Positions 1 through 11,625 of a stretch of 64,000 nt of DNA are shown here, piece after piece (within the stretch, counting starts at the first letter, position 1; every line of letters starts with the position of its first letter). The DNA is from Oopsacas minuta (lineage: Eukaryota; Porifera; Hexactinellida; Lyssacinosida; Leucopsacidae). The DNA is taken from contig JAKMXF010000365.1 in NCBI GenBank assembly GCA_024704765.1, positions 1-64,000 of the forward strand. The letters run 5' to 3'. Under the pieces are notes generated by a model, which saw nothing but the letters and a program-made list of their open reading frames with translations, ran no database searches and was not told the DNA's origin. A program made the position numbers and the translations under genes.

Positions 1-1220
1 CCCCCGGTTCACCCTTTTCAGCTAGAATCCAATCAAACGCCATCCGCCTACATTCATCTACTTGAAATAACCTTTAAGTCCTCCTCTATGGTTCAGTTCA
101 TAACTAATCAAGTCAACACTCCGATCAGCTAGTCAACTAGCACAGAAATCCACACAGCCGTCCCCTTGGTTCACCCTTTTCAGCTAGAATCCAATCAAAG
201 TCTCGCTTGATTTGAATAAATGAGTGACATAACTGATCCAAGAAAGATCTCTCCACTTTGTACATGTTCTGATTCTCCTTGACTGATTTGTGCGCCTTTA
301 GTTACTTGTGAGCTAGAATCTAACAAACATCTCTAACATGAATGCTACACGAGTAGTTGGAATTATTATGTGGTAATGGTACGGAGTTAACCGTTGTAAC
401 GTAACTTGATACGAACTAGAGTCTAATTCATATCTAGTTGATATTAAGATGTTCTAGTTACGAGGCCATCCATGTAGTAGTGTAGTAAGTAGTCTTAATA
501 GTTTGTTCAAAACAATTTTCTAAAGGTAATTACGAAAAGTGGAACTCGGGGAAAACAGTACACCTAGGGAAACAATATTTTCAGTACTATCCGAGTGTAC
601 GTCTTATCCAAATATGGATTTAATTAGAATGGATGGAAACAAATTTTAGACACAAATTAACTAGCAAGTTTGCAACCGAATAATACTGTATTTGGAGAAT
701 AGTTCAATATTAGATTGCAAACCGAAAATCAGTAACCTGTTGGGTTGCTATTCATAATACTGATATTCGGTTCAATCGATATCAGCCTTGTAAATTAGTA
801 ATAAATGTGGGCACAAGTACATGCATAAGATAATAGTTAGAAGTGTTCACTCAAAGAATTATGGTAAATTTCTGTGAGAAGAAAATCCCAGAAGAATATA
901 ATAGAATGTTATCCATTAAGAACTGAATAATTATGGAATAATTAATCAAAGACATTTATTACTAAATAAATACAAATCAAACAAACCTTAAAATCTGTTT
1001 CTGCTATCGCTATAAACTGAACAAACAAGTCAAAATACAAAGATAATTACGTACTTTTGCTCAGTGATAGATTGAGGTTCCGAGCTGAATAGAAATCTAA
1101 TTCTGCATATTACTGAATCGTTATGGAAAGTTAAGATATATATCATATAATTAAACATATTTGTATCTCTATAATTAGAACTATTGTATCGCTAATTATA
1201 CTATTTAATAAAGAACCAGA
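1..1220. other. Intergenic, degenerate repeats only
   Basis: No coding region is recognised here. A block of about 32 bp beginning GGTTCACCCTTTTCAGC and ending in AATCCAATCAAA occurs near 5-37 and again near 168-200. Looser echoes of GAGCTAGAATCTAA follow near 310 and 413. The rest is AT-rich sequence with no structure I can name. Confidence 0.5.
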
Positions 1221-1318
1221 AGAGAACATTTTATTATGGCATGGCTATACACCAGTGGGCACACGATTACACTGGTGTGCACGCGTGCACACCAAGCACG
1301 TCCATAAACTGCAACACT

Positions 1319-2640
1319 CATATTAAACACAACACGAATTATTTAATTCTTCCATAGAGTCTCAGGAATCTTCATCTATACAGCAGAAAAACAATCCTGC
1401 AAAGAGGAAAGTTGATGGCTGTAAGATTGACTCTAAACAAACATCTTCACCTTCTTGCACATTACGAAGTAGCAAGACTAAGCTATTTTACTTTCTCCCT
1501 GTCTCGACGTGTCCTAAACAGAAAGATAAACTGAACAGCCATATCTTCATCAATACAAAGGATGCTAAAAAATTACAATGTTGATAACAATGATATAATA
1601 ATGATAATTAATGCACTGCAACATATTTATTATGTTTAATTATATTATTTAACAAAGAACCAGAAGAGAACATTTTATTATGGCATGGCTATACACCAGT
1701 GTGCACACGATTACCCTGGTGTGCACGCGTGCACACCAAGCACGTCCATAAACTGCAACAGTTACACTAAAGTAATTGTACTCACTCATTACACTTAACA
1801 CAATACTAAACTCACTCAAAAATGGGTGTTCAGTTTATCTTTATTTTTACGCGACGTAGAGACAGGGAGAGAGTAAAATAGCTTAGTCTTGCTACTCCGT
1901 GTTGTGCAAGCAGGTGAAGATGTTTGTATAGAGTCAATCTTACAGCGATCAACTTTCCTCTTTGCAGGATTGTTTTTCTGCTGTATTGATGAACATTCCT
2001 GAGACTCTATGGAAGAATTAAATAATTATACCACCTTGACTTTGAAATCTATTTGTTAATACATATGTATTTCACTATAAGGATACTGCTTTGATCAATC
2101 GAGTATCTAATTAACTGATGAGGTAAATTATTCAATGTGATACAGGTTAGGGATGTCTAAAGTGTCTATAGGATATATACACACTGTAAACGAGGTGGTT
2201 AGTTGTCCCTTTAAATCAGAATCTAAATTCACATCATGGACGATATTCGAAGCACCAAGCTTCAAAATAAGTACTAGACAAGTAAAAATTTTATGATTTA
2301 TACACTTGAAACATCAAAATGAAAAATTCGAAATCAAATGCCACGCCCCCTGAAAAGATCCTGACGCCCCCCTGGTTAAGAACCCCTGCTGCAGCAGTTG
2401 AGTCGAGTTACCTCCTCATAATTTTGAGAAATACCTGAATTGAGTTCAGTTGATGCTCTCATCTCTCTCTCTTGAAGCAAGTTCGCATTAGCTCGTAACT
2501 CAACCAGTTCTTTATCCATACTGTCATTATCCAACAGTAGTTTCTCTTTGAGGCAGAATAGCTTATTAGGAGTTTTGAAGAGTAGATAAATTTCGTTATT
2601 AGGTTCAGAAATTTTCTCTCTCTCTTCTTTCTCAACATCT
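1319..2640. repeat. Repeat module copy A (direct duplicate of 3387-4560)
   Basis: This segment is repeated in the same orientation, nearly base for base, at 3387-4560. It contains a foldback: about 1335-1545 reappears reverse-complemented at about 1850-2033 (AGAGTCTCAGGAATCTTCAT versus TCCTGAGACTCTATGGAAGA). Between the arms lies a GTGCAC-rich hairpin motif at 1671-1760, which also occurs alone at 1225-1310. The right end runs into a remnant of the NuMA-like gene. No protein is encoded by the foldback itself; it looks like a non-autonomous inverted-repeat element. Confidence 0.75.
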
Positions 2641-2644
2641 TCAA
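2400..2644 (-). pseudogene. Fragment of NuMA-like coiled-coil gene, C-terminal end
   Basis: On the minus strand this matches the last part of the gene at 4421-6034. The stretch EREMRASTELNSGISQNYEE is shared. Upstream of it this copy differs, reading as coiled-coil-like sequence (LKEKLLLDNDSMDKELVELR) with frame breaks towards 2600. The fragment ends where the 16-bp minisatellite begins at about 2645, so the rest of the gene is missing. It shows that the repeat module carries the gene 3' end, and that a third, diverged gene copy once existed here. Confidence 0.6.
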
Positions 2645-3292
2645 CTTTTAGTCGTATGTCCCTTTAGTTAGATGCCCCGTTAGTTAGATATCCTTGTAGT
2701 TACATGTCCCGTTAGTTAGATGTCCCGTTAGTTAGATGTCCCGTTAGTTACATGTGCCATTAGTTACATGTCCCATTAGTTCCATGTCCCATTAGTTACA
2801 TGTCCCAGTAGTTACATCTCCCTCTAGTTACATCTCCCTTTAGTTACATGTCCCGTTAGTAACATGTCCCATTAGTTACATCTCCCTTTAGTTAGATGTC
2901 CCGTTAGTTACATGTCCCGTTAGTTACATGTCCCATTAGTTACATCTCCCTTTAGTTAGATGTCCCGTTAGTTACATGTCCCATTAGTTACATCTCCCTT
3001 TAGTTAGATGTCCCGTTAGTTAGATGTCCCATTAGTTACATGTCCCATTAGTTACATGTCCCATTAGTTACATCTCCCTTTAGTTAGATGTCCCGTTAGT
3101 TAGATGTCCCGTTAGTTACATGTCCCATTAGTTACATCTCCCTTTAGTTAGATGTCCCGTTAGTTACATGTCCCATTAGTTACATGTCCCATTAGCTACA
3201 TCTCCCTTTAGTTACATGTCCAATTAGTTACATGCTCCATTAGTTACATGTCCCATTAGTTACATGTCCCTTTAGTCGTATGTCCCGTTCTC
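2645..3292. repeat. 16-bp minisatellite array (left)
   Basis: About 40 tandem copies of a 16-bp unit ATTAGTTACATGTCCC with variants (CGTTAGTTAGATGTCC, CTTTAGTTACATCTCC). There are no spacers of unique sequence, so it is not a CRISPR array. The same unit recurs in the arrays at 12955-13575 (reverse orientation) and 13845-14620 (this orientation). The array abuts the outer end motif at 3296. Confidence 0.9.
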
Positions 3293-3295
3293 TGA

Positions 3296-3395
3296 GCCGT
3301 CAATTATCAGAATTGTATAGAGTTAGTCCAGATAAATAAATTTAAAACTAATCAATGATTTGTCATTATATTAATTAAGGATTCTCATATTAAAC
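3296..3395 (+). repeat. Outer end motif of the palindromic block (left)
   Basis: A sequence of about 90 bp containing AATTATCAGAATTGTATAGA and AAAACTAATCAATGATT. It occurs again, reverse-complemented, at about 12845-12955, where it also abuts a 16-bp minisatellite. A shorter version of about 60 bp lies at 6953-7012 and, inverted, at 9235-9305. The symmetric placement suggests that 3296-12955 is one unit with inverted ends. Confidence 0.65.
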
Positions 3396-4560
3396 ACAAC
3401 ACGAATTATTTAATTCTTCCATAGAGTCTCAGGAATCTTCATCTATACAGCAGAAAAACAATCCTGCAAAGAGGAAAGTTGATGGCTGTAAGATTGACTC
3501 TAAACAAACATCTTCACCTTCTTGCACATTACGAAGTAGCAAGACTAAGCTATTTACTTTCTCCCTGTCTCGACGTGTCCTAAACAGAAAGATAAACTGA
3601 ACAGCCATATCTTCATCAATACAAAGGATGCTAAAAAATTACAATGTTGATAACAATGATATAATAATGATAATTAATGCACTGCAACATATTTATTATG
3701 TTTAATTATATTATTTAACAAAGAACCAGAAGAGAACATTTTATTATGGCATGGCTATACACCAGTGTGCACACGATTACCCTGGTGTGCACGCGTGCAC
3801 ACCAAGCACGTCCATAAACTGCAACAGTTACACTAAAGTAATTGTACTCACTCATTACACTTAACACAATACTAAACTCACTCAAAAATGGATGTTCAGT
3901 TTATCTTTCTTTTTACGCGACGTAGAGACTGGGAGAGAGTAAAATAGCCTAGTCTCACTACTCCGTAATGCGCAAGCAGGTGAAGATGTTTGTATAGAGT
4001 CAATCTTACAGCGATCAACTTTCCTCTTTGCAGGATTGTTTTTCTGCTGTATTGATGAACATTCCTGAGACTCTATGGAAGAATTAAATAATTATATCAC
4101 CTTGACTTTGAAATCTATTTGTTAATACATATGTATTTCACTATAAGGATACTGCTTTGATCAATCGAGTATCTAATTAACTGATGAGGTAAATTATTCA
4201 ATGTGATACAGGTTAGGGATGTCTAAAGTGTCTATAGGATATATACACACTGTAAACGAGGTGGTTAGTTGTCCCTTTAAATCAGAATCTAAATTCACAT
4301 CATGGACGATATTCGAAGCACCAAGCTTCAAAATAAGTACTAGACAAGTAAAAATTTAGTGATTTATACACTTGAAACATCAAAATGAAAAATTCGAAAT
4401 CAAATGCCACGCCCCCCTGGTTAAGAACCCCTGCTGCAGCAGTTGAGTCGAGTTACCTCCTCATAATTTTGGGAAATACCTGAATTGAGTTCAGTTGATG
4501 CTCTCATCTCTCTCTCTTTCAGCCGGGATAGCATATTAGGAGTTTCTCTCTCTTCTTTCT
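3387..4560. repeat. Repeat module copy B with foldback element
   Basis: Direct duplicate of 1319-2640. It carries the same foldback (arms about 3401-3600 and 3895-4092) and the same GTGCAC-rich hairpin at 3738-3826. On the right it continues into the intact NuMA-like gene, whereas copy A continues into a broken one. The two copies differ by scattered substitutions and small indels, so the duplication is fairly recent. Confidence 0.75.
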
Positions 4561-6034
4561 CAACATCTTCCACCTTTGAGTTCTTTAGAGCAGAGAGATC
4601 TGCCTCCCACTGAACTAATCTCTCTCTGACTAATTCCAATTCTTCCTGTAAAACCTGTTTTTCTTGTCCAAGTAATTGTACAGAAGCTTGGTATCCCATG
4701 TTAGTTCTTTCTAGAATAGTTTTCTCTGATTGCAGTTGGAACATTTTATCTTTCACAGAAGTTAATTCGAGTTGTAACTTTTCAACATTCATTATTAATG
4801 TTTGGTTTCCCTTAGCAGTGCTAGCTAGCTCATCGGCCATGTCTTGGAGATTCTCGCATTTATCTTTGTAACCAATGAGGGCAGTAACATCCTTCTTGAG
4901 TGATTGATTTTCCCTTTCTAAAGATTGATTTTCCCTTTCTAAAGATTGATTTTCCCTTTCTAAAGATTGAACCTGATCGCATAATGAAACTCTCTCATTG
5001 AGTAGGTCATCACATTGATTATATTTCTCACTCATTTTTTTACAAGTTAATTCAGACTCAGTTAACTGTTCAATTTTTTCAATCAATTCGGTCTCGGTCT
5101 CTTGACAATAATTTCTGAGTATGTGTAACTCTTCTTGTTGCTGATTGATTTTGTGTTGTAACTGATCCAGTTGATTGATTTTAGCGGGTGTTGGACGAGT
5201 GAAGTCAGGACGCTTTAGAGAGTAATTTATGTCTGGTCGGTTTATACATTTCTGGACTGCTGGAGAGTCAAATCCGTAATATCTGCTCGTTACACCGAAT
5301 AAACTTTCCTGTTTCTGATAATCTTCGTTTGCAGGGGATTCGTATAGAGGGGAAACTTTTTGTAAGACAGGAGTTTCCAGTGTGAATGGGTTAGGAGATG
5401 CTTGAAGTGATGGGGTTACCGTGTTTGTGATATCAGGTGACTCTGTTATCATAAATTTATCTATTTCTTCAACCTTTTGGTCTGTTTCAGGTGTCTCTTC
5501 AGTCTCTAGGTCTAGATTTGTGACTAAATCACGAATAGCTTCTATCTGTTTTCTGCCAGGTGTTTGGAACATGTCTTCAATTAAATTTCCAAGACAAACC
5601 TGGACCTCAATATCCAAATTCAGGATTCCCTTAATTATAAGTTCATTTGGTTTCTGCTGTACAAGGTATGCCAAGAAAATAAGTAACAACTTTACTAATT
5701 CATGCTCATTCCCAGATATCAGGTCTGGGAGAGAAATAGCTTGTTCTAGTGGGATTCGGAAAAATTCAGAAAATATAGCAAGTATTTTGGTGAAAGTATA
5801 CTCAAGAGATTTCACATTTTGAATATCTGAATCTTCCTGACATAGAGTACAAGGTAGAGCAGTCTTATCAGCTGTAGCAAATATCATGTAATCAATTAGT
5901 AGTGTTGAATCTGAGAGATCAGTGATAGAAGAGAGCTCAGATTTTATGCTTTCAAAGGAATTGATCCAACTCAAAAGGCTTCTGTACCATTTGAGGGGTT
6001 GGAGAGGATTGGGGTCTGCAATAGAATCTGACAT
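4421..6034 (-). CDS. NuMA-like coiled-coil protein (copy 1)
   Basis: A 537-residue intronless frame starting MSDSIADPNPLQPLK. Residues about 17-170 resemble the globular N-terminal HOOK-like domain of NuMA: SLLSWINSF matches NuMA LLSWVNSL, and SGNEHELVKLLLIFLAY matches its SELELAKMTMLLLY block. Residues about 175-290 are low-complexity and Pro/Thr-rich, and residues about 290-510 are a long coiled coil. The heptad SLERENQ occurs three times in tandem (21-bp repeat), against one similar heptad in copy 2. NuMA organises spindle poles; that role is family knowledge, not shown here. This protein is far shorter than vertebrate NuMA. The last ~50 residues come from the duplicated module and are absent from copy 2. 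It could instead be a HOOK-type adaptor or a decayed retrocopy. Confidence 0.55.
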   Translation of the reverse strand: MSDSIADPNPLQPLKWYRSLLSWINSFESIKSELSSITDLSDSTLLIDYMIFATADKTALPCTLCQEDSDIQNVKSLEYTFTKILAIFSEFFRIPLEQAISLPDLISGNEHELVKLLLIFLAYLVQQKPNELIIKGILNLDIEVQVCLGNLIEDMFQTPGRKQIEAIRDLVTNLDLETEETPETDQKVEEIDKFMITESPDITNTVTPSLQASPNPFTLETPVLQKVSPLYESPANEDYQKQESLFGVTSRYYGFDSPAVQKCINRPDINYSLKRPDFTRPTPAKINQLDQLQHKINQQQEELHILRNYCQETETELIEKIEQLTESELTCKKMSEKYNQCDDLLNERVSLCDQVQSLERENQSLERENQSLERENQSLKKDVTALIGYKDKCENLQDMADELASTAKGNQTLIMNVEKLQLELTSVKDKMFQLQSEKTILERTNMGYQASVQLLGQEKQVLQEELELVRERLVQWEADLSALKNSKVEDVEKEERETPNMLSRLKEREMRASTELNSGISQNYEEVTRLNCCSRGS

Positions 6035-7262
6035 TACACAATTGCTACAAAATCAACGAATTAGAAATTGTAAGGGCAGCATCCGGACAGAACATATCCA
6101 TTATAAATAAATCAAATAGTAATCATGCAAGGATGTACCGTGCGATGGAGTTACTCATGACTCGTGAGTCGGAGTTCGGAATGAACGACTTGCGATAAGC
6201 GATAAAATTAATTAATTGATTATTACATTCGCCAAAAAGACAATGACTTAGGCATGATGACTCGAGTCATTGAGTTGCTCATGATTTGTGACAATTTCCT
6301 GTCACAAGTCTTTTCAATGACTTGTGAAATATTATGAAAAACCAAGGGCGTGAAGTGTGTTAAAAATGAGGGCGCAGCATTGAATGCATGTGCTGCACAG
6401 TAGCCCTGAGTATTGACTATTGGCAGAATAGGTGTGGCGCCCGGTTTGAGCGAGAAAATGGGAATCTACTGATATCCTCGTACTGTACGTGTAAATGTCA
6501 TCAACGAGATGATTAGCGACTTTTACCAGTGGCGGCATGCTCTGCGTATTTGGCCACGTGTAGTAAACGGTAGTTATCCCCACAAAATAACAGTATACTT
6601 ATACAAATACACGTACTACTATGAAAGAAGTTGTGTAGAACTTCGATCTAGAGCAATGCAAGGAATTATTTAGGACACAGGAAACCACTCTATGCATATA
6701 ATTTTAGGAGCAAGAAAATTGAGAATCTTTCCCTATAGTAACACTAATTTCCTGGTTTAGGCGTATGAAAAGTTGAAAGGAGAGCAAGGAACATACTTCG
6801 ATGACATGTATAATCATCTCCATGATGCAATAAGTGTAGAATTACCATGTTTAATCGTATAGATGGATAGTATTTCCTTCCAGTTATCAAAATAATTAAC
6901 GGAAAATAGCTTACAAATCTACTACAGAGTGACTACGTATCTGAGCAGTAAATTATCAGAATTGTAAAGAGTTAGTCCAAATAAATAAGTTTAAAACTAA
7001 TCAATGATTGAATAATAATTCTATAATTAGAAATTGTGTAAGTAAATTTTACAAGAATTATAATTATATTTATAACTAGTAGGACCCAACCTCATTTTTC
7101 TCTCGACTTTTCTGTGTACTCAAGTTAACAAATATCTTTGATAAAACAAAATAATTATTTCAAATCAATCTACAGGAGCTATCAAATTCATAGTTTCATG
7201 ACTTATATACTTGATTTCAATCAATGCTGGTCGTCCAAACAGTGAGGGCATATCTCAATTCT
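4575..7262. repeat. Left arm of the large palindrome
   Basis: The arm covers most of NuMA-like copy 1 and its 1.2-kb 5' flank. Its reverse complement is found at 8985-11625 with only scattered differences visible by eye, including the start-codon region, the intergenic stretch and the 60-bp motif at 6953. The gene ends of the two arms differ beyond about 4575 and 11625. The flank 6035-7262 has no gene of its own that I can support. Confidence 0.85.
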
Positions 7263-8988
7263 ATTGATAGGTTTCTGCCTAGTATTTAAATATCCTTCAG
7301 ATGATGTTGTCAATGCAGTAATAACTCTGTTAAAAATCCTATGTAGAATCGAACAGGACAATCGACTGATGAGACAATTTCTTGTTGGTAACAGTAAAAC
7401 TAAACTTAATCAACTCTCAATTTGGAGGATAGAATTTGAGAATTTTGATTTCTGGAGATTTGAGTGCTTGTCAAACACCATTCCATTGTTATCTCAGCGA
7501 AATACTATCTGCCACCAGCAATTGCTTATCGAAGAATAAAGTTCTCAATCTAGACTCGAAAAGGAACTTGGAATAATGCCGTGGTGAATTAAAGAGGAAA
7601 CTACCAAAGTTACAGTCTGAATGGTGCTTGTATTTCTAGTACATATGTGTATTGTATTCATAATATTCAAATACAGTTTGTTTCTAGTTATTGTAGTAGT
7701 TATAGTGATAAATAATAATCACCACTATCCATCTCTATTCTATAATATTCAATGTAGACTATAATTATTGTCATTTCATCATGTATCACTATTGTTGATA
7801 TCTTACTATAGGAAATTAACCCTCCATGACTGTTAATACTACACCATATATTGTAATTGGGTTTATACACAATTCTTACCATTTCTTTTCTGGTAATTCA
7901 CTATACTTCCTCACAGAGAATATACTCCTGAAATTCATGATCAACTTCTGGAAGCAAAACTCGATGAATCCCCGTCAAGAGCGACTGTGTTTAGATGGTA
8001 TCAAAAGTTTAATGAGGAGGGACTTTCTTTAAAGGACGATCCCAGAGTGGGTCGCCCTCCTTCCTCGACAGACGACGTCCATATTCATCAAATTCGTCCA
8101 TTAATTGAAGCTGAACCTAAATAGTCAGTTCGAATACTAGCTGATGCAACTGAGATTAGTAGAGAATCGGTTAGACGCATCCTAGTTGAGGTACTGGGGT
8201 TAAGAAAGGTCTGCTCTGTCTGGGTCCCACACCTGCTTTCTAAGGCTAACATGGACTCTAGGGTGGTCTGTGCTCAAGAAATCGTCGAGATGATTGATAA
8301 ATACTCAATGGCCGAACTTCTAAGGTGTTGGGCTACTGAGGATGAGAGATGGGTGTTCTTTGATCCTCATCTAACAAAGGCAGAGAACAAAACATGGCTG
8401 GCCCCTGATCAGAAGCGTCCTCGAGTTGTCCGACCTCAACTGACAAATCGTAAGGCATTAATCATCTTGGCATTTACTGGTGATAGTAAATTCAGCGTTG
8501 CTCTCCCACCCCCAAAGGGACAATAAATGCAGAGGTATATATTGACTTTATTCAATCCACTGGAGAAAGATGGCGTAAACTTCACTCAAATCCAACAAAA
8601 CTTTGTGAATTATGGGGGCAACATGACTACACTCGACCCCATACTGCTAGAGCCACAATGGAATACCTTAAAAGGAGGGATATGATGTGAATTAAAGAAT
8701 CGCCATACAGCCCAGACTTGAATCAGTGAGATAGGTGAGTATTCAAGGAGATTAAAAAGCATCTACGGCAAGATGAATATTCTAGTGCAGAAGAAATCCA
8801 AAAGAAAACGCTGCAATTCATGAGACAGCTGACAGCAGAACGTTTCCCACTGGAAATTCAAAGATTTTATAGACATTGTAAGTCTGTGATTGAATGCATG
8901 GGGGATTACGTTTCATAAATCCAAAATGGGAACTTATTAACAATACGAAACCAATTAAATACTAGGCAGAAACCTATCAATAGAATTG
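7263..8988 (+). mobile_element. Decayed mariner-type transposon at the palindrome axis
   Basis: The terminal inverted repeats contain ATAGGTTTCTGCCTAGTATT at about 7268 and its reverse complement at about 8958-8983. Between them lies a broken transposase (next entry). The element sits exactly between the two arms, so its inverted repeats are continuous with the palindrome. The 5' part (about 7300-7900) shows no transposase similarity that I can see. Confidence 0.8.
7910..8919 (+). pseudogene. Mariner transposase (DD34D), inactivated
   Basis: Reading through stops and a frameshift recovers mariner landmarks in order. These are an HTH region (EYTPEIHDQLLEAKLDESPS), the linker DDPRVGRPPSS, and ATEDERWVFF holding the first catalytic Asp. 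They are followed by LWGQHDYTRPHTARATMEYL (second Asp) and SPYSPDLNQ, with the third Asp 34 residues after the second. A TAG interrupts the frame near 8122, a frameshift lies near 8526-8590, and further stops occur near 8688, 8728 and 8734. It cannot make an active enzyme. Confidence 0.85.
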
Positions 8989-11625
8989 AGATATGCCCTC
9001 ACTGTTTGGACGACCAGCATTGATTGAAGTCAAGTATATAAGTCATGAAACTATGAATTTGATAGCTCCTGTAGATTGATTTGAAATAATTATTTTGTTT
9101 TATCAAAGATATTTGTTAACTTGAGTACACAGAAAAGTCGAGAGAAAAATGAGGTTGGGTCCTACTAGTTATAAATATAATTATAATTCTTGTAAAATTT
9201 ACTTACACAATTTCTAATTATAGAATTATTATTCAATCATTGATTAGTTTTAAACTTATTTATTTGGACTAACTCTTTACAATTCTGATAATTTACTGCT
9301 CAGATACGTAGTCACTCTGTAGTAGATTTGTAAGCTATTTTCCGTTAATTATTTTGATAACTGGAAGGAAATACTATCCATCTATACGATTAAACATGGT
9401 AATTCTACACTTATTGCATCATGGAGATGATTATACATGTCATCGAAGTATGTTCTTTGCTCTCCTTTCAACTTTTCATACGCCTAAACCAGGAAATTAG
9501 TGTTACTATAGGGAAAGATTCTCAATTTTCTTGCTCCTAAAATTATATGCATAGAGTGGTTTCCTGTGTCCTAAATAATTCCTTGCATTGCTCTAGATCG
9601 AAGTTCTACACAACTTCTTTCATAGTAGTACGTGTATTTGTATAAGTATACTGTTATTTTGTGGGGATAACTACCGTTTACTACACGTGGCCAAATACGC
9701 AGAGCATGCCGCCACTGGTAAAAGTCGCTAATCATCTCGTTGATGACATTTACACGTACAGTACGAGGATATCAGTAGATTCCCATTTTTCTCGCTCAAC
9801 CCGGGCGCCACACCTATTCTGCCAATAGTCAATACTCAGGGCTACTGTGCAGCACATGCATTCAATGCTGCGCCCTCATTTTTAACACACTTCACGCCCT
9901 TGGTTTTTCATAATATTTCACAAGTCATTGAAAAGACTTGTGACAGGAAATTGTCACAAATCATGAGCAACTCAATGACTCGAGTCATCATGCCTAAGTC
10001 ATTGTCTTTTTGGCGAATGTAATAATCAATTAATTAATTTTATCGCTTATCGCAAGTCGTTCATTCCGAACTCCGACTCACGGGTCATGAGTAACTCCAT
10101 CGCACGGTACATCCTTGCATGATTACTATTTGATTTATTTATAATGGATATGTTCTGTCCGGATGCTGCCCTTACAATTTCTAATTCGTTGATTTTGTAG
10201 CAATTGTGTAATGTCAGATTCTATTGCAGACCCCAATCCTCTCCAACCCCTGAAATGTTCCCGAAGCCTTTTGAGTTGGATCAATTCCTTTGAAAGCATA
10301 AAATCTGAGCTCTCTTCTATCACTGATCTCTCAGATTCAACACTACTAATTGATTGCATGATATTTGCTACAGCTGATAAGACTGCTCTACCTTGTACTC
10401 TATTTCAGGAATATTCAGATATTCAAAATGTGAAATCTCATGAGTATACTTTCAGCAAAATACTTGCTGTATTTTCTGAATTTTTCCGAATCCCACTAGA
10501 ACAAGCTATTTCTCTCCCAGACCTGTTATCTGGGAATGAGCATGAATTAATAAAGTTGTTACTCATTTTCTTGGCCTACGCTGTACAGCAGAAACCGAAT
10601 GAACTTATAATTCAGGGAATCCTGAATTTGGATATTGAGGTCCAGGTTTGTCTTCTAAAATTATTTGAATACATGTTCCAAATACTTGACAGAAAACAGA
10701 TAGAAGCTGTTCATGACTTAGTCACAAATCTAGACCTAGAGACTGAAGAGACACCTGAAACAGACCAAAAGGTTGAAGAAATAGATAAATTTATGATGAC
10801 AGAATCACCTGATATCACAAACACAGTAACCCCACCACTTCAAGCATCTCCTAACCTACTCACACTGGAAACTCCTGTCTTACAAAAAGTTCCCCCTCTA
10901 TACGAATCCCCTGCAAACGAAGATTATCAGAAACAGGAAAGTTTATTCGGTGTAACGAGCAGATATTACGGATTTGACTCTCCAGCAGCCTTGAAATGGA
11001 TAAACCGACTGGAGATAAAACACCCTCTAAAGCGTCCTGACTTCACTCGTCCAACACCCGCTAAAATCAATCAACTGCATCAGTTACAACACAAAATCAA
11101 TCAGCAACAAGAAGAGTTCCACATACTCAGAAATTTCTGTCAAGAGACAGAGACCGAATTGATTGAAAAAATTAAACAGTTAGCTGAGTCTGAATTAACT
11201 TGTAAAGAAATGAGTGAGAAATATAATCAATGTGATGACCTACTCGGTGAGAGAGTTTCATTATGCGATCAGGTTCATTCTTTAGAAAGGGAAAAGCAAT
11301 CACTCAAGAAGGATGTTACTGCCCTCATTGGTTACAAAGATAAATGCGAGAATCTCCAAGACATGGCCGATGAGCTAGCTAGCACTGCTAAGGGAAACCA
11401 AACATTAATAATGAATGCTGAAAAGTTACAACTCGAATTAACTTCTGAGAAAGATAAAATGTTCCAGCTTGAATCAGAGAAAACTATTCTAGAAAGAACT
11501 AACATGGGATACCAAGCTTCTGTACAATTACTTGGACAAGAAAAACAGGTTATACAGGAAGAATTGGAATTAGTCAGAGAGAGATTAGTTCAGCTGGAGG
11601 GAGATATCTCTGCTCTAAAGAAATT
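8985..11625. repeat. Right arm of the large palindrome
   Basis: Reverse complement of 4575-7262. It includes the whole 5' flank (8989-10210) and almost all of NuMA-like copy 2. The arm ends just before the stop of copy 2, where a 13-bp tandem repeat begins. Confidence 0.85.

Noticed and set aside
2645-3292. Possible CRISPR array
   Set aside because: Repeats are contiguous with no unique spacers, and the genome is eukaryotic.
7264-7539. 91-codon frame inside the mariner element
   Set aside because: No similarity to transposase or other families that I can see, and it begins within the terminal repeat.
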